In this document: positions 16,258 through 24,081 of the stretch, in pieces | Position numbering within the stretch: the first letter of the stretch is position 1 | Layout of the letters: each line of letters starts with the position of its first letter | Source of the DNA: DATGIQ01 sp035295665 | GTDB lineage: Bacteria > Planctomycetota > Planctomycetia > Gemmatales > Gemmataceae | DNA length: 32,495 bases | Assembly (NCBI GenBank): GCA_035295665.1 | Contig: DATGIQ010000656.1 | Location: 1-32,495 of the forward strand | Reading direction: 5' to 3' | Notes under the pieces: model-generated | Seen by the model: the letters and a program-made list of their open reading frames with translations, nothing else | What the model was told of the DNA's origin: nothing | Databases searched by the model: none | Position numbers and translations under genes: made by a program

Positions 16258-16548
16258 ATGAAGATTAGGCCTTTGGGAGATCGAATTGTCGTCCGGCGCG
16301 AGGAATCGGCGGGCGTGTCGGCGGGAGGCATCGTTTTGCCGGATAGCGCCAAGGGCAAGCCGCAGAAAGGGAAGGTCCTGGCGGCGGGTCCGGGACGACT
16401 CCTGAAGGACGGTACGCGGCGGAGTCTCCAGGTGAAGGAGGGGGATACCGTTCTCTTCACCGCCTGGGCCGGCGATGAATTCAAGGATAAGAATAGCCAG
16501 GTCATCCTTCTCATGCGCGAAGAAGATGTCATGGCCGTCGTCGATTGA
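16258..16548 (+). CDS. groES: Co-chaperonin GroES
   Basis: A 96-residue protein of normal GroES length. It caps the GroEL cavity during ATP-driven folding of cytoplasmic proteins. The start MKIRPLGDRIVVRREE is diagnostic, followed by the mobile loop (SAGVSAGGIVLPDSAKGK) that contacts GroEL and by KGKVLAAGPG. The end (VILLMREEDVMAVVD) is also typical. The frame is open further upstream to 16204, but ATG 16258 is correct because the family begins there and GGGGGAGG lies five bases upstream. groEL follows after 105 bases on the same strand, so the two are probably one transcript. The upstream region lacks a CIRCE element, so HrcA control is not evident from the sequence. Confidence 0.97.
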   Translation: MKIRPLGDRIVVRREESAGVSAGGIVLPDSAKGKPQKGKVLAAGPGRLLKDGTRRSLQVKEGDTVLFTAWAGDEFKDKNSQVILLMREEDVMAVVD

Positions 16549-16653
16549 TGAGGGCAATGAGCAGATAACGACGGCCCGTGGTCCGCAGTGGATTCGCACC
16601 GGGCCCGGGACTGGATGGGACCTTTCACGTTTTTCCTTTGAAAGGGAGGCAGA

Positions 16654-18282
16654 ATGGCAGCAAAGCAAATCGCTTTTGACCAAGAAGCCCGCGATGCGAT
16701 GCGGCGAGGCATCGCCAAGCTGGCCCGCGCGGTCAAGGTGACGCTGGGCCCCAAGGGGCGGAATGTGATCTTGCAGAAGAGCTTCGGTTCGCCCACCGTT
16801 ACCAAAGACGGCGTTACCGTAGCCAAGGAAATTGAGCTGGAAGATAAGTACGAGAACATGGGCGCCCGTATGGTCCGCGAAGTGGCGTCCAAAACCAGCG
16901 ATGTCGCTGGCGATGGCACGACCACCGCGACCGTCTTGGCCGAGGCCATTTTTAATGAAGGTCTGCGGGCCGTCGTCTCCGGCATCAACCCCATGTTGAT
17001 GAAGCGCGGCATCGAGAAAGCCGTCGACGACATCGTGGAAAAGCTCAAGAAAATGAGCATTCCGGTCAAGTCCAAGAAGGACATGGAAGCCGTCGCCTCG
17101 GTTGCTTCCAACAACGACACCGAAATTGGCCGCATCATTGCCGAGGCGATGGATCGGGTCGGTAAGGACGGCGTGATTACGGTCGAGGAAGGCAAAGCCC
17201 TGGAAACGACCCACGACTTCGTCGAAGGGATGCAGTTCGACCGCGGCTACCTGTCACCGTATTTTGTGACCGATCCGCAAAAAATGGAGTGCGAGCTGGA
17301 AGATCCGTACATCCTGATTTACGAAAAGAAAATCTCCAACAACAAGGATCTCGTGCCGGTCCTTGAACGGGTCTTGAATACAGGCAAGCCGATTTTGATT
17401 ATCTCTGAGGAAGTCGAGGGCGAAGCCCTAGCGACGCTGGTTATCAACAAGCTACGCGGCACGTTCCGCTGTGCCGCCGTGAAGGCTCCGGGCTACGGAG
17501 ATCGCCGCAAGGCTATGCTCGAAGATATTGCTGTGTTGACCGGCGGCCGGGCCATTTTCGAAGATCTCGGTATCCAGCTGGAAAACGTTCAGCTCCGCGA
17601 CCTGGGCCGGGCCAAGAAGGTCAAGATCGACAAGGATAACACCACGGTCATCGAAGGCGCTGGCAAGAAGGCTGACATTCAAGGACGCATCCAGCTCATT
17701 CAGCGGGAACTGGAAAAGTCCACCAGCGATTATGACAAGGAAAAGCTGAGCGAACGGATTGCCAAGTTGTCAGGCGGTGTTGCCAAGATTAATGTCGGTG
17801 CCGCCACCGAGAGCGAAATGAAGGAGCGCAAAGCTCGAGTTGAAGATGCGATGCACGCCACGCGGGCCGCCAACCAGGAAGGGATTCTGCCCGGCGGCGG
17901 TGTGGCTCTGCTCCGCGCTTCGGAGGGACTGAAGCCCAAGGGGCTCAGCCACGACGAGGAGACGGGCTACAACATTGTCGTCCGGGCTTGCCGGGCGCCG
18001 GTTAAGCAAATCTCTGAGAATGCCGGCACGGATGGAGCCATCGTAGCGGCCAAGGTGCTGGACAACAGCAACCAGAATTTCGGTTACGATGCCCGGGAAG
18101 ATCGCTACTGCGATATGGTCAAGGAAGGAATCATCGATCCGACCAAGGTGGTGCGCAGTGCGTTACAGAATGCTTCGAGCGTCGCCACCCTCTTGTTGAC
18201 CAGCGATGCGCTGGTTGCCGAGCTGCCCAAGGAAGAGAAAAAGGGCAAGGCCGAAGGCGGCGGCTACGAAGACATGTACTAA
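16654..18282 (+). CDS. groEL: Chaperonin GroEL
   Basis: A 542-residue group I chaperonin, which folds client proteins in a double-ring cage with GroES. The equatorial ATP site is intact: VTLGPKGRNV near the N-terminus, DGTTTATVLA with Asp87, GGGVALLR, and the catalytic Asp in ARVEDAMHATRAA. The apical domain is complete (YLSPYFVTDPQKMECELEDP, LIISEEVEGEALATLV). The C-terminus is KGKAEGGGYEDMY and lacks the flexible GGM repeats of E. coli GroEL, so the tail inside the cavity has another chemistry. Planctomycetes often carry several groEL copies, and this one is paired with groES. The start ATG 16654 is preceded by AAGGGAGG. A hairpin at 18313-18341 probably ends the transcript. Confidence 0.98.
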   Translation: MAAKQIAFDQEARDAMRRGIAKLARAVKVTLGPKGRNVILQKSFGSPTVTKDGVTVAKEIELEDKYENMGARMVREVASKTSDVAGDGTTTATVLAEAIFNEGLRAVVSGINPMLMKRGIEKAVDDIVEKLKKMSIPVKSKKDMEAVASVASNNDTEIGRIIAEAMDRVGKDGVITVEEGKALETTHDFVEGMQFDRGYLSPYFVTDPQKMECELEDPYILIYEKKISNNKDLVPVLERVLNTGKPILIISEEVEGEALATLVINKLRGTFRCAAVKAPGYGDRRKAMLEDIAVLTGGRAIFEDLGIQLENVQLRDLGRAKKVKIDKDNTTVIEGAGKKADIQGRIQLIQRELEKSTSDYDKEKLSERIAKLSGGVAKINVGAATESEMKERKARVEDAMHATRAANQEGILPGGGVALLRASEGLKPKGLSHDEETGYNIVVRACRAPVKQISENAGTDGAIVAAKVLDNSNQNFGYDAREDRYCDMVKEGIIDPTKVVRSALQNASSVATLLLTSDALVAELPKEEKKGKAEGGGYEDMY

Positions 18283-18312
18283 GCATGCCGGCCAGTAGGC
18301 AGTGAACCGTGC

Positions 18313-18341
18313 GGGGCGGGTCTCGTTCGAGATTCCGCCCC
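18313..18341 (+). terminator. Rho-independent-like terminator after groEL
   Basis: GGGGCGG (18313-18319) pairs with CCGCCCC (18335-18341), and inside it TCTCG pairs with CGAGA around a TT loop. The stem is followed by the T-rich stretch TTCCTTTCT. It begins about 30 bases after the groEL stop and ends just before the ribosome site of the next gene, so it separates groESL from the DinB-family gene. Confidence 0.72.
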
Positions 18342-18364
18342 TTCCTTTCTCCGGAGGAACGATC

Positions 18365-18823
18365 GTGGCGGACTTGAGCCTGTTGGCGCGTACAGCTCTG
18401 ATCGAAGAGCTGGAGCAGCTCCGTGACGCGGTGCACGAAGTCACCGGACCGCTTTCCGAACGTGCGCTGTGGAGCAAGCCTGTGGAGCCGGGCAACTCGA
18501 TCGGCCACTTGATTTTGCACCTGACTGGGAACCTCAATCATTTTGTGGGCGCTCAGCTGGGCGGCAGCGGCTATGTGCGCGATCGGGAGCGGGAGTTCAC
18601 CGAAGGACAACCACCCGCCAAGCTGGCGCTGCTGGCCAACCTGGATGCGGCCGTGGCGACATTTCGCCGGGTCGTCCAGGGCCTCAGTGCAGAGCAGCTG
18701 GCGGCACCCCATCCGCAGAGCGCCTTCGGCTCGGTGTTGAAGGCTCTCGTGCATCTCGTGGCCCACTTCGCCCTTCACCGGGGGCAAATGAGTTATCTCG
18801 CACGGTTGCTCAAGGAGGATTGA
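18365..18823 (+). CDS. DinB-family (DUF1572/DUF664-like) putative metal-dependent protein
   Basis: A 152-residue four-helix-bundle protein of the DinB/YfiT superfamily. These proteins bind a divalent metal through three histidines, and some act as thiol-dependent transferases or hydrolases. Candidate ligands are His48 or His52 in SIGHLILHLTGNLNHF, and His134 and His138 in HLVAHFALHRGQMSYLARLL; the last stretch is a typical family ending. There is no signal peptide. The start is GTG 18365, because GGAGGA (18353-18358) lies six bases upstream. The open frame back to 18302 runs through the groEL terminator and is not used. Substrate and partners are unknown, and the neighbours give no hint. Confidence 0.82.
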   Translation: MADLSLLARTALIEELEQLRDAVHEVTGPLSERALWSKPVEPGNSIGHLILHLTGNLNHFVGAQLGGSGYVRDREREFTEGQPPAKLALLANLDAAVATFRRVVQGLSAEQLAAPHPQSAFGSVLKALVHLVAHFALHRGQMSYLARLLKED

Positions 18824-18924
18824 ACTGCGGCGGTTTTCCGTTCCCTCGCCACCGGCGCGGCTCCGCCGTATGTTATCCTCCAGTCATGAAGTCTCCCAAA
18901 ATCAACCCACCCGGTGAGTTCGCC

Positions 18925-20202
18925 ATGTGCGGCACGCATTCCAACCCTCGACTTTCTTCCCAGGCACTGCGCGCACTGCTCCTTGGCGGCGTGCTATTTG
19001 CTGCAACCGCAGGTGCGGCCGACGAGCCGGCATTACCGGAGAGCATCGTCGCCACCCTCAAGGGGCACACGGAGATCGTTTATGCCGTGACCTTCAGCCC
19101 GGATGGGAAATCCTTGGTGACGGGCAGTTTTGATAAGACGGTGAAGCTCTGGGAGACCGCGACGGGCAAGGAGACCAAGACATTCACCGGTCCAGCCGGA
19201 CATCAAAACCTTGTGTTGAGCGTCGCCTTCAGTCCCGACGGGAGGTTCTTGGCTTCCGGTGCCGCGGATAATACTGCAAAGATTTGGGATGTCGCAAAAG
19301 CAGGCTCGGAAGCGCCGTACAAGAACCTGGCTCACGCCAATCTGGTTGACGCCGTGGCTTTCAACCCTGCCGGGACCCAATTGGCCACGGGTAGCCACGA
19401 TGGCACCGTGCGCATCTGGGATGTGGCCAAGGGACAGCAAGTCCGACAAATCGCCGCGCACACGATGCCGATGATGACGCAGGTTTATTGCGTAGCGTGG
19501 AGTCCCGACGGGAAGTGGGTCGTCTCCGGCAGTCTCGATCACACGCTCAAATTGTGGGACGCAGCCACCGGCACTCTGGTGCGCTCCTTCAAGAGCCACA
19601 GCGACCAGGAGGGTCTTCCGATCTTCGCTTCGAGTACCATCGGATTGCGCGACTTGCCGCTTACACAAAGCCTCTTCCTGCTGGCCGCGATGAAAATCCC
19701 CGGCAAACCCGAAAAGCAATCCGTAAAGGGGCACCAGGAAGGCGTCTTCTGTGTTGCCTTCAGCCCCGATGGCAAACTCCTCGCCTCGGGCGGCAGCGAT
19801 CGAGCGATCAAGATCTGGAACGTGGTCGACGGCACTCTGGTGCGCGATTTGGCCAATCCCAAACTCAAGACGGCCAATCGCACGGGTTCGGCCGCGCCTG
19901 CGCAAGCCCATCCCGGCTGGGTGTACGGTCTCCGATTCACGCCGGGAGGGGACCATTTGGTCAGTGTCGGCATGGCACCGCGGAACCACGGCTACCTGGC
20001 GGTCTGGAATCTGGCTGACGGAAAGATGCTGTATGGGGAGGAGCTGCCGCTGGGCGCGATTTACTCGGTGGCGATTGCTCCGGATGGAAAGTTGCTTGCC
20101 TTGGCCTGTGGGCCGCGCGGTCGGCAGTTCCAGGACGTGAACTGCTACCTGTTGAAAATGCCCGAACTCGACTCCCGGCAAGCATCGGAAGCAGGAAAGT
20201 GA
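18925..20202 (+). CDS. Secreted seven-bladed WD40 repeat protein
   Basis: Numbered from ATG 18925 this is 425 residues. A signal peptide (core LRALLLGGVLFAATAGAA) is followed by seven WD40 blades, the first GHTEIVYAVTFSPDGKSLV and the fifth GHQEGVFCVAFSPDGKLLA, which form one propeller. Blades four and five are separated by an insert of about 45 residues (from SHSDQEGLPIFASS to IPGKPEKQ) that may form a side platform. The last blade is degenerate and ends in a Ser/Glu-rich tail. An alternative in-frame ATG at 18886 would lengthen the n-region of the signal peptide by 13 residues. TATGTTAT at about 18869-18876 may be a -10 box, which fits a start at 18925 better. A HAD gene begins four bases after its stop, so the two are coupled. 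It is probably a periplasmic interaction scaffold; no enzyme activity is implied. Confidence 0.83.
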   Translation: MCGTHSNPRLSSQALRALLLGGVLFAATAGAADEPALPESIVATLKGHTEIVYAVTFSPDGKSLVTGSFDKTVKLWETATGKETKTFTGPAGHQNLVLSVAFSPDGRFLASGAADNTAKIWDVAKAGSEAPYKNLAHANLVDAVAFNPAGTQLATGSHDGTVRIWDVAKGQQVRQIAAHTMPMMTQVYCVAWSPDGKWVVSGSLDHTLKLWDAATGTLVRSFKSHSDQEGLPIFASSTIGLRDLPLTQSLFLLAAMKIPGKPEKQSVKGHQEGVFCVAFSPDGKLLASGGSDRAIKIWNVVDGTLVRDLANPKLKTANRTGSAAPAQAHPGWVYGLRFTPGGDHLVSVGMAPRNHGYLAVWNLADGKMLYGEELPLGAIYSVAIAPDGKLLALACGPRGRQFQDVNCYLLKMPELDSRQASEAGK

Positions 20203-20205
20203 GCG

Positions 20206-20829
20206 ATGGCAATCCAAACCATTGTTTTTGATTTCGGGCGCGTTGTTGGATTTTTCGATCACCGCTTAACGTGGAATCGTCTGGCCGAGCATACCGACCT
20301 CGCCGCTGCGGAAATGGTCGCCGAGCTGTTTGGTGGGACGCTCGAGGACGATTTCGAATCGGGCCGGATCAGCGCGAGTGAGTTTCTGCGGAAGGTCCGC
20401 GAGACTTGCCGGCTACGCTGTTCGGAGGAGACGATTGCTTCCGCCTGGGCTGATATTTTTTGGCCCAATGAGGAAGTCTGTGCCTTGCTCCCGCGGCTCA
20501 AGCCGCGCTATCGGCTCCTCTTGGGAAGCAATACCAATGAGCTGCACGCCCGCCAATTTTGTGGGCAGTTTGCCGCCTGGCTACGGCATTTCGACCACTT
20601 GGTCTTGTCCCACGAGATCGGCGTCCGCAAGCCCAAGGCCGGCTTTTTTGAGCACTGCAGCCGGCTGGCCGGGTGTGCCCCATCTGAGTGTCTCTTCATT
20701 GACGATCTTGCCGCCAACGTGGCCGGCGCCCGCGCTTGTGGCTGGCACGGTATCGTGTACACGAGTTACCCGGATTTGTGCGCGCAGCTCACCGCACTGG
20801 GAATCGAGAATCTCAAGATGGTAGGATGA
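20206..20829 (+). CDS. HAD-superfamily phosphatase (YihX-like)
   Basis: A 207-residue HAD subfamily IA hydrolase. Motif I is VFDFGRVV with the nucleophile Asp9. The usual second Asp is Gly, as in YihX-type sugar-phosphate phosphatases ('FDLGNV'). Motif II is Ser108 in LLLGSNTN, motif III is Lys142 in VRKPKAGFF, and motif IV is Asp166/Asp167 in FIDDLAAN. The helical cap lies at about 18-85. It likely removes phosphate from a small metabolite in the cytoplasm; the substrate cannot be read. ATG 20206 starts three bases after the WD40 gene stop, with AGGAAAG as ribosome site, so the two are cotranslated. glyA follows after 54 bases. The superfamily call is firm; YihX is only the closest known pattern. 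Confidence 0.85.
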   Translation: MAIQTIVFDFGRVVGFFDHRLTWNRLAEHTDLAAAEMVAELFGGTLEDDFESGRISASEFLRKVRETCRLRCSEETIASAWADIFWPNEEVCALLPRLKPRYRLLLGSNTNELHARQFCGQFAAWLRHFDHLVLSHEIGVRKPKAGFFEHCSRLAGCAPSECLFIDDLAANVAGARACGWHGIVYTSYPDLCAQLTALGIENLKMVG

Positions 20830-20883
20830 CAACGAGGACGTGGGTCGTGTCATCCAGCCGGCGAATTTGAGGAGGCTTAGCCC

Positions 20884-22134
20884 GTGGACGTGCTCCAGAA
20901 GGCGGATGCAGAGGTTTGGCAAGCAATCCAGCAGGAACGCCGACGGCAGCAGCAGGGGCTGGAGATGATTGCCTCCGAGAATTATACCAGTCCTGCGGTG
21001 CTGGCCGCTCAGGGCTCCGTGTTGACCAACAAGTATGCGGAAGGGTACCCCGGCCGTCGTTATTACGGTGGTTGTGAATTTGTGGATGTCGTGGAGCGGT
21101 TGGCGATCGAGCGCGCGCTCCAGCTGTTTCGCGCTGACAAGGCCAACGTCCAGCCCCACTCCGGTGCCCAGGCGAACATGGCGGTTTACTTTGCCTGCCT
21201 CGACCCGGGCGATACCATCCTGGCGATGGACCTCGCGCACGGCGGCCATCTGACACACGGCATGCGCCTGAACTTTTCGGGAAAACTTTACCGCGTCATC
21301 AGCTACGGCGTGCGTCGGGATACGGAGCGGATCGATTTCGATCAACTCGCCCATCTAGCCAAGGAACATCGGCCGAAGCTCATCGTCGCTGGGGCCAGCG
21401 CGTATCCCCGCGAGATCGATTTCGCACAGTTTGCCCAGATTGCTGCCGACGCCAAAGCCCTGCTGATGGTGGACATGGCGCACATTGCCGGGCTGGTGGC
21501 CGTCGGGTTGCACGCGGATCCGGTGCCGGTCGCGGATTTCGTGACCAGCACCACGCACAAGACCCTGCGCGGCCCGCGCAGTGGCTTTATCCTCTGCAAG
21601 AAAGACTGGATCCAAAAAGTGAATCAAGCCGTCTTCCCGGGATTGCAAGGCGGGCCGCTCATGCATGTCATTGCGGCCAAGGCGGTCGGTTTCGGCGAAG
21701 CCCTCAAACCGGAATTCCGTAGCTATGCGGCCCAGATCATCGCGAATGCCAGGACGCTCTCCCAGGAGCTGGAACGGCTCGGCTTCCGTTTGGTCTCGGG
21801 AGGCACGGACAACCACTTGCTGCTGGTCGACGTGGTTTCGCGGAATCTGACGGGCAAGATTGCGGAGCACGCGCTGGATGCGGCCGGAATTACCGTGAAC
21901 AAGAACATGATCCCATTCGACACTCGGCAGCCGCTCGATCCGTCCGGCATCCGGATAGGGACGCCAGCATTGACGACGCGCGGGATGCGCGAGCCTGAAA
22001 TGCGCGCGATTGCCCGCTGGATCGGCGAGGTGCTAGCTAAGCCAGACGACGCTTCGGTGCAGGAACAGGTACGCGGCCAGGTGCGCGAGCTCTGCCAGCA
22101 GTTCCCAGCGCCGGCGAATGAAGAGACGAAGTAG
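20884..22134 (+). CDS. glyA: Serine hydroxymethyltransferase
   Basis: A 416-residue PLP enzyme that interconverts serine and glycine and loads one-carbon units onto tetrahydrofolate in the cytoplasm. The length is normal for bacterial GlyA. Signatures are EMIASENYTSPAVLAAQGS, NKYAEGYPGRRYYGG, ANVQPHSGAQANMAVY, MVDMAHIAGLVA and the PLP lysine Lys226 in TSTTHKTLRGPRSG. The ending APANEETK is short and polar. It starts at GTG 20884, supported by GAGGAGG at 20869-20875, eight bases upstream. Upstream is the HAD gene; downstream after 186 bases is the TsaC-phosphatase fusion and then rpiB. A similar gene set (ywlC, ywlE, ywlF, glyA) is clustered in Bacillus subtilis, which supports an old functional neighbourhood. 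Confidence 0.97.
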   Translation: MDVLQKADAEVWQAIQQERRRQQQGLEMIASENYTSPAVLAAQGSVLTNKYAEGYPGRRYYGGCEFVDVVERLAIERALQLFRADKANVQPHSGAQANMAVYFACLDPGDTILAMDLAHGGHLTHGMRLNFSGKLYRVISYGVRRDTERIDFDQLAHLAKEHRPKLIVAGASAYPREIDFAQFAQIAADAKALLMVDMAHIAGLVAVGLHADPVPVADFVTSTTHKTLRGPRSGFILCKKDWIQKVNQAVFPGLQGGPLMHVIAAKAVGFGEALKPEFRSYAAQIIANARTLSQELERLGFRLVSGGTDNHLLLVDVVSRNLTGKIAEHALDAAGITVNKNMIPFDTRQPLDPSGIRIGTPALTTRGMREPEMRAIARWIGEVLAKPDDASVQEQVRGQVRELCQQFPAPANEETK

Positions 22135-22295
22135 GTCGACGAAGCAACGGAACGGCGTTCATTTCAAGAGCCGCGCCACGCCGGCTTGCTCGAAGCAGCG
22201 GAATCCCTGGCTGTTTGACGCCTCCCTTGTCAGTTACGGTTTCGGAGAATAGAGTAGGAATTCCCAGTTCAATCCAGGAAGCCAGCCAGGTCCCA

Positions 22296-22309
22296 CTCTC
22301 GAACGAGAG
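22296..22309 (+). other. Small palindrome just upstream of the TsaC-phosphatase fusion
   Basis: CTCTCG-AA-CGAGAG forms a perfect hairpin or dyad eleven bases before ATG 22321, where a ribosome site would be expected; no clear Shine-Dalgarno sequence is present. It may be an operator, an RNA hairpin that affects initiation, or chance. Confidence 0.3.
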
Positions 22310-22320
22310 GCACTGACGGA

Positions 22321-23478
22321 ATGACGGAAGTCCTTGAATGGCATAACGCTGCGGATTCGCCGGCGATCATCCGCCGCACGGTGAAGGCTCTGGCTGAAGG
22401 GCACGTGGTGGCATTTCCGACCGAGACGGTTTATGGCCTGGCCGCCAGCGCCCTTCTTCCCGAAGCCGTCGAACGGCTCTGCATGGGCAAGGGCCGATCC
22501 GAGAGTAAGCCTTTGGCGTTGGCCATCCGCGGCAGCGCGGAGGCGCGGGATTGGGTGCCGCAGATGAGTCCACTCGGATGGCGGCTTGCACGGCGTTGTT
22601 GGCCCGGGCCGCTGACCTTGGTTTTTGCCGATAGTGTGAATGAGGGATTGGCCAGTCGGCTGCCGGAGCGTGTGCGGCAACGCGTCTGTCCCTCCGGCAC
22701 GCTCGGATTGCGCACTCCGGCCCACGCTGCAATCTGGGAAACCTTATGCCGGTTGCCCGGTCCCCTGGCATTGAGCAGCGCCAACCGAAGTGGTGAGCCC
22801 GCGGCCACGACCGCGGAGGAAGTGCGGCAGAGCATTGGAGAGGATGTGGCCCTGCTGATCGATGACGGACCGACGCGGTACCGCCAGGCCTCCACGGTGG
22901 TCCAGGTCAACGGCAATGCCTGGAGCGTTTTGCGGGAAGGCGTCCTGACTTCGGCCGAGTTGGAGCTTCAGGCTTGTTGTCTCATCGTGTTCGTCTGCAC
23001 CGGCAACACCTGTCGGAGTCCATTGGCCGAGGTTTTGTGCAAAAAACTGTTAGCGGAGCGGCTGGGGTGTACGCCGGAAGAATTGCCGCACCGCGGCTTC
23101 ATGGTCATGAGTGCCGGCTTGGCGGCATCGATGGGAGGCGAGGCGGCTCCGGAGGCCATCGAAACGGCCCGCGAGCTCGGAGCGGATCTACGCGGCCACA
23201 TGAGCCGGCCGTTGACGGCGAAGTTGGTCGCGCAGGCCGATTTCCTGATTACGATGACCAACAGCCATCTTCTCGCCCTGGCTTCCCAGTATCGAGGCCT
23301 CGGCCCTCGGCCACGGCTGCTTTCCGAGCATGACGAGGACCTCCCCGACCCCATTGGCTGTGAGATTGGAGTCTACCAAGCGTGCGCTCGGCAGATCCTG
23401 CGTGACCTCGAAGCCCTTCTTCCCCAATTCGAGATGGGAGGCGTGCTGTCGCGGCCAATCATCTCCGAACCGTGCTGA
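22321..23478 (+). CDS. Sua5/TsaC-type threonylcarbamoyl-AMP synthase fused to a YwlE-like phosphatase
   Basis: A 385-residue fusion. Residues 10-215 are a Sua5/YrdC/YwlC domain (VVAFPTETVYGLAASA, KGRSESKPLALAI, RRCWPGPLTLVF, LSSANRSGEPA). It makes threonylcarbamoyl-AMP for the t6A37 modification of ANN-decoding tRNAs. Residues 221-370 are a low-molecular-weight phosphatase. The P-loop is CTGNTCRSP with nucleophile Cys226 and Arg232, and the general acid is Asp343 in DLPDPIG. The P-loop position that is usually Ile in tyrosine phosphatases is Thr230, as in Bacillus YwlE, where this Thr gives phospho-arginine specificity. The C-terminal Sua5 regulatory domain is absent. rpiB follows after 13 bases, glyA precedes. 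The domain calls are firm; arginine phosphatase activity is inferred from the P-loop. Confidence 0.93.
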   Translation: MTEVLEWHNAADSPAIIRRTVKALAEGHVVAFPTETVYGLAASALLPEAVERLCMGKGRSESKPLALAIRGSAEARDWVPQMSPLGWRLARRCWPGPLTLVFADSVNEGLASRLPERVRQRVCPSGTLGLRTPAHAAIWETLCRLPGPLALSSANRSGEPAATTAEEVRQSIGEDVALLIDDGPTRYRQASTVVQVNGNAWSVLREGVLTSAELELQACCLIVFVCTGNTCRSPLAEVLCKKLLAERLGCTPEELPHRGFMVMSAGLAASMGGEAAPEAIETARELGADLRGHMSRPLTAKLVAQADFLITMTNSHLLALASQYRGLGPRPRLLSEHDEDLPDPIGCEIGVYQACARQILRDLEALLPQFEMGGVLSRPIISEPC

Positions 23479-23491
23479 TTCGGAAACGAGT

Positions 23492-23953
23492 ATGAGAATC
23501 GCAATCGGTAGCGACCATCGTGGTTTTGAAGTCAAACGGCGGATCGTGTCGCTCTTGGAGCGACTCGGTCATGAAGTGGTGGATATGGGCCCCAGTTGCG
23601 GCGAGAGCGTCGATTATCCCGACTATGCCTTCCAAGTCGCCAGGGCCGTCAGCGAGCACCGCGTTGAGCGCGGCATTCTGATTTGTGGTACGAGCATCGG
23701 CATGTGCATCACGGCCAACAAGGTCCGTGGCGTCCGCGCAGCTCCGTGCCACGATAGCATCACCGCGGAGATGAGCCGCCGGCACAACGATGCCAATGTT
23801 CTCTGCCTGTCCGCAGATCTACTAGGCGGGGAACTGGTCGACCGCATGGTGAAGATTTGGTTGGAGACCGAATTCGAGGGCGGACGACACGCTCGCCGAG
23901 TCGACAAGATTACCCGCTATGAGACGGAAACACCGCAGGAGCCGAAGAGCTAG
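23492..23953 (+). CDS. rpiB: Ribose-5-phosphate isomerase B (RpiB/LacAB family)
   Basis: A 153-residue sugar-phosphate isomerase that interconverts ribose 5-phosphate and ribulose 5-phosphate in the pentose phosphate pathway. Length and motifs are normal: IGSDHRGFEVK with His9, ILICGTSIGM with catalytic Cys65, RRHNDANVLCLS with His98, and the phosphate-binding arginines 132 and 136 in GGRHARRVDKI. The start is ATG 23492, 13 bases after the stop of the fusion gene; an earlier start would overlap that gene out of frame. The C-terminal extension TRYETETPQEPKS is polar. A strong hairpin at 23974-24014 ends the unit. RpiB cannot be separated from allose-phosphate or galactose-phosphate isomerases by sequence alone, but the neighbourhood with glyA and a ywlC-type gene favours RpiB (YwlF). 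Confidence 0.92.
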   Translation: MRIAIGSDHRGFEVKRRIVSLLERLGHEVVDMGPSCGESVDYPDYAFQVARAVSEHRVERGILICGTSIGMCITANKVRGVRAAPCHDSITAEMSRRHNDANVLCLSADLLGGELVDRMVKIWLETEFEGGRHARRVDKITRYETETPQEPKS

Positions 23954-23973
23954 TTTCCCGAATCCGGGTCTCA

Positions 23974-24014
23974 TTTCAGTTCGCGGCAGTTCTCCGAACT
24001 GCCGTGAACTGAAA
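23974..24014 (+). terminator. Strong terminator hairpin after rpiB
   Basis: Two 19-base arms (23974-23992 and 23996-24014) pair completely except for one G-T wobble, around the three-base loop TCC. The core reads CGGCAGTTC/GAACTGCCG. The stem is followed by CAGAGAATTTT. It lies 21 bases after the rpiB stop and before the promoter-like motif of the sigma-factor gene, so it insulates the two transcription units. Confidence 0.8.
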
Positions 24015-24042
24015 CAGAGAATTTTCCGAAAAATCTGCCGGC

Positions 24043-24081
24043 CCCTGTCCAGAAATCCTTCCCGTCCGGCGGTAAAACCTT
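24043..24081 (+). promoter_or_regulatory. Promoter-like motif, copy A, upstream of the ECF sigma gene
   Basis: This 39-base stretch aligns without gaps with 28658-28696, upstream of the DUF4214 gene. 28 of 39 positions are identical, and 26 of the first 32. The shared parts are CCCTGTCC, then GAAATCCT, then TCCGG and GGTA at constant spacing. It ends directly before ATG 24082. Two-part motifs with fixed spacing and a GAAA-like upstream box are typical of ECF promoters, so this may be the target of the adjacent sigma factor. It is an inference from two copies only. Confidence 0.6.

Noticed and set aside
22216..22245. TTGACG-like -35 box upstream of the TsaC-phosphatase fusion
   Set aside because: No -10 box was found at a suitable distance (17 bases leads to GGTTTC), so a promoter cannot be supported.
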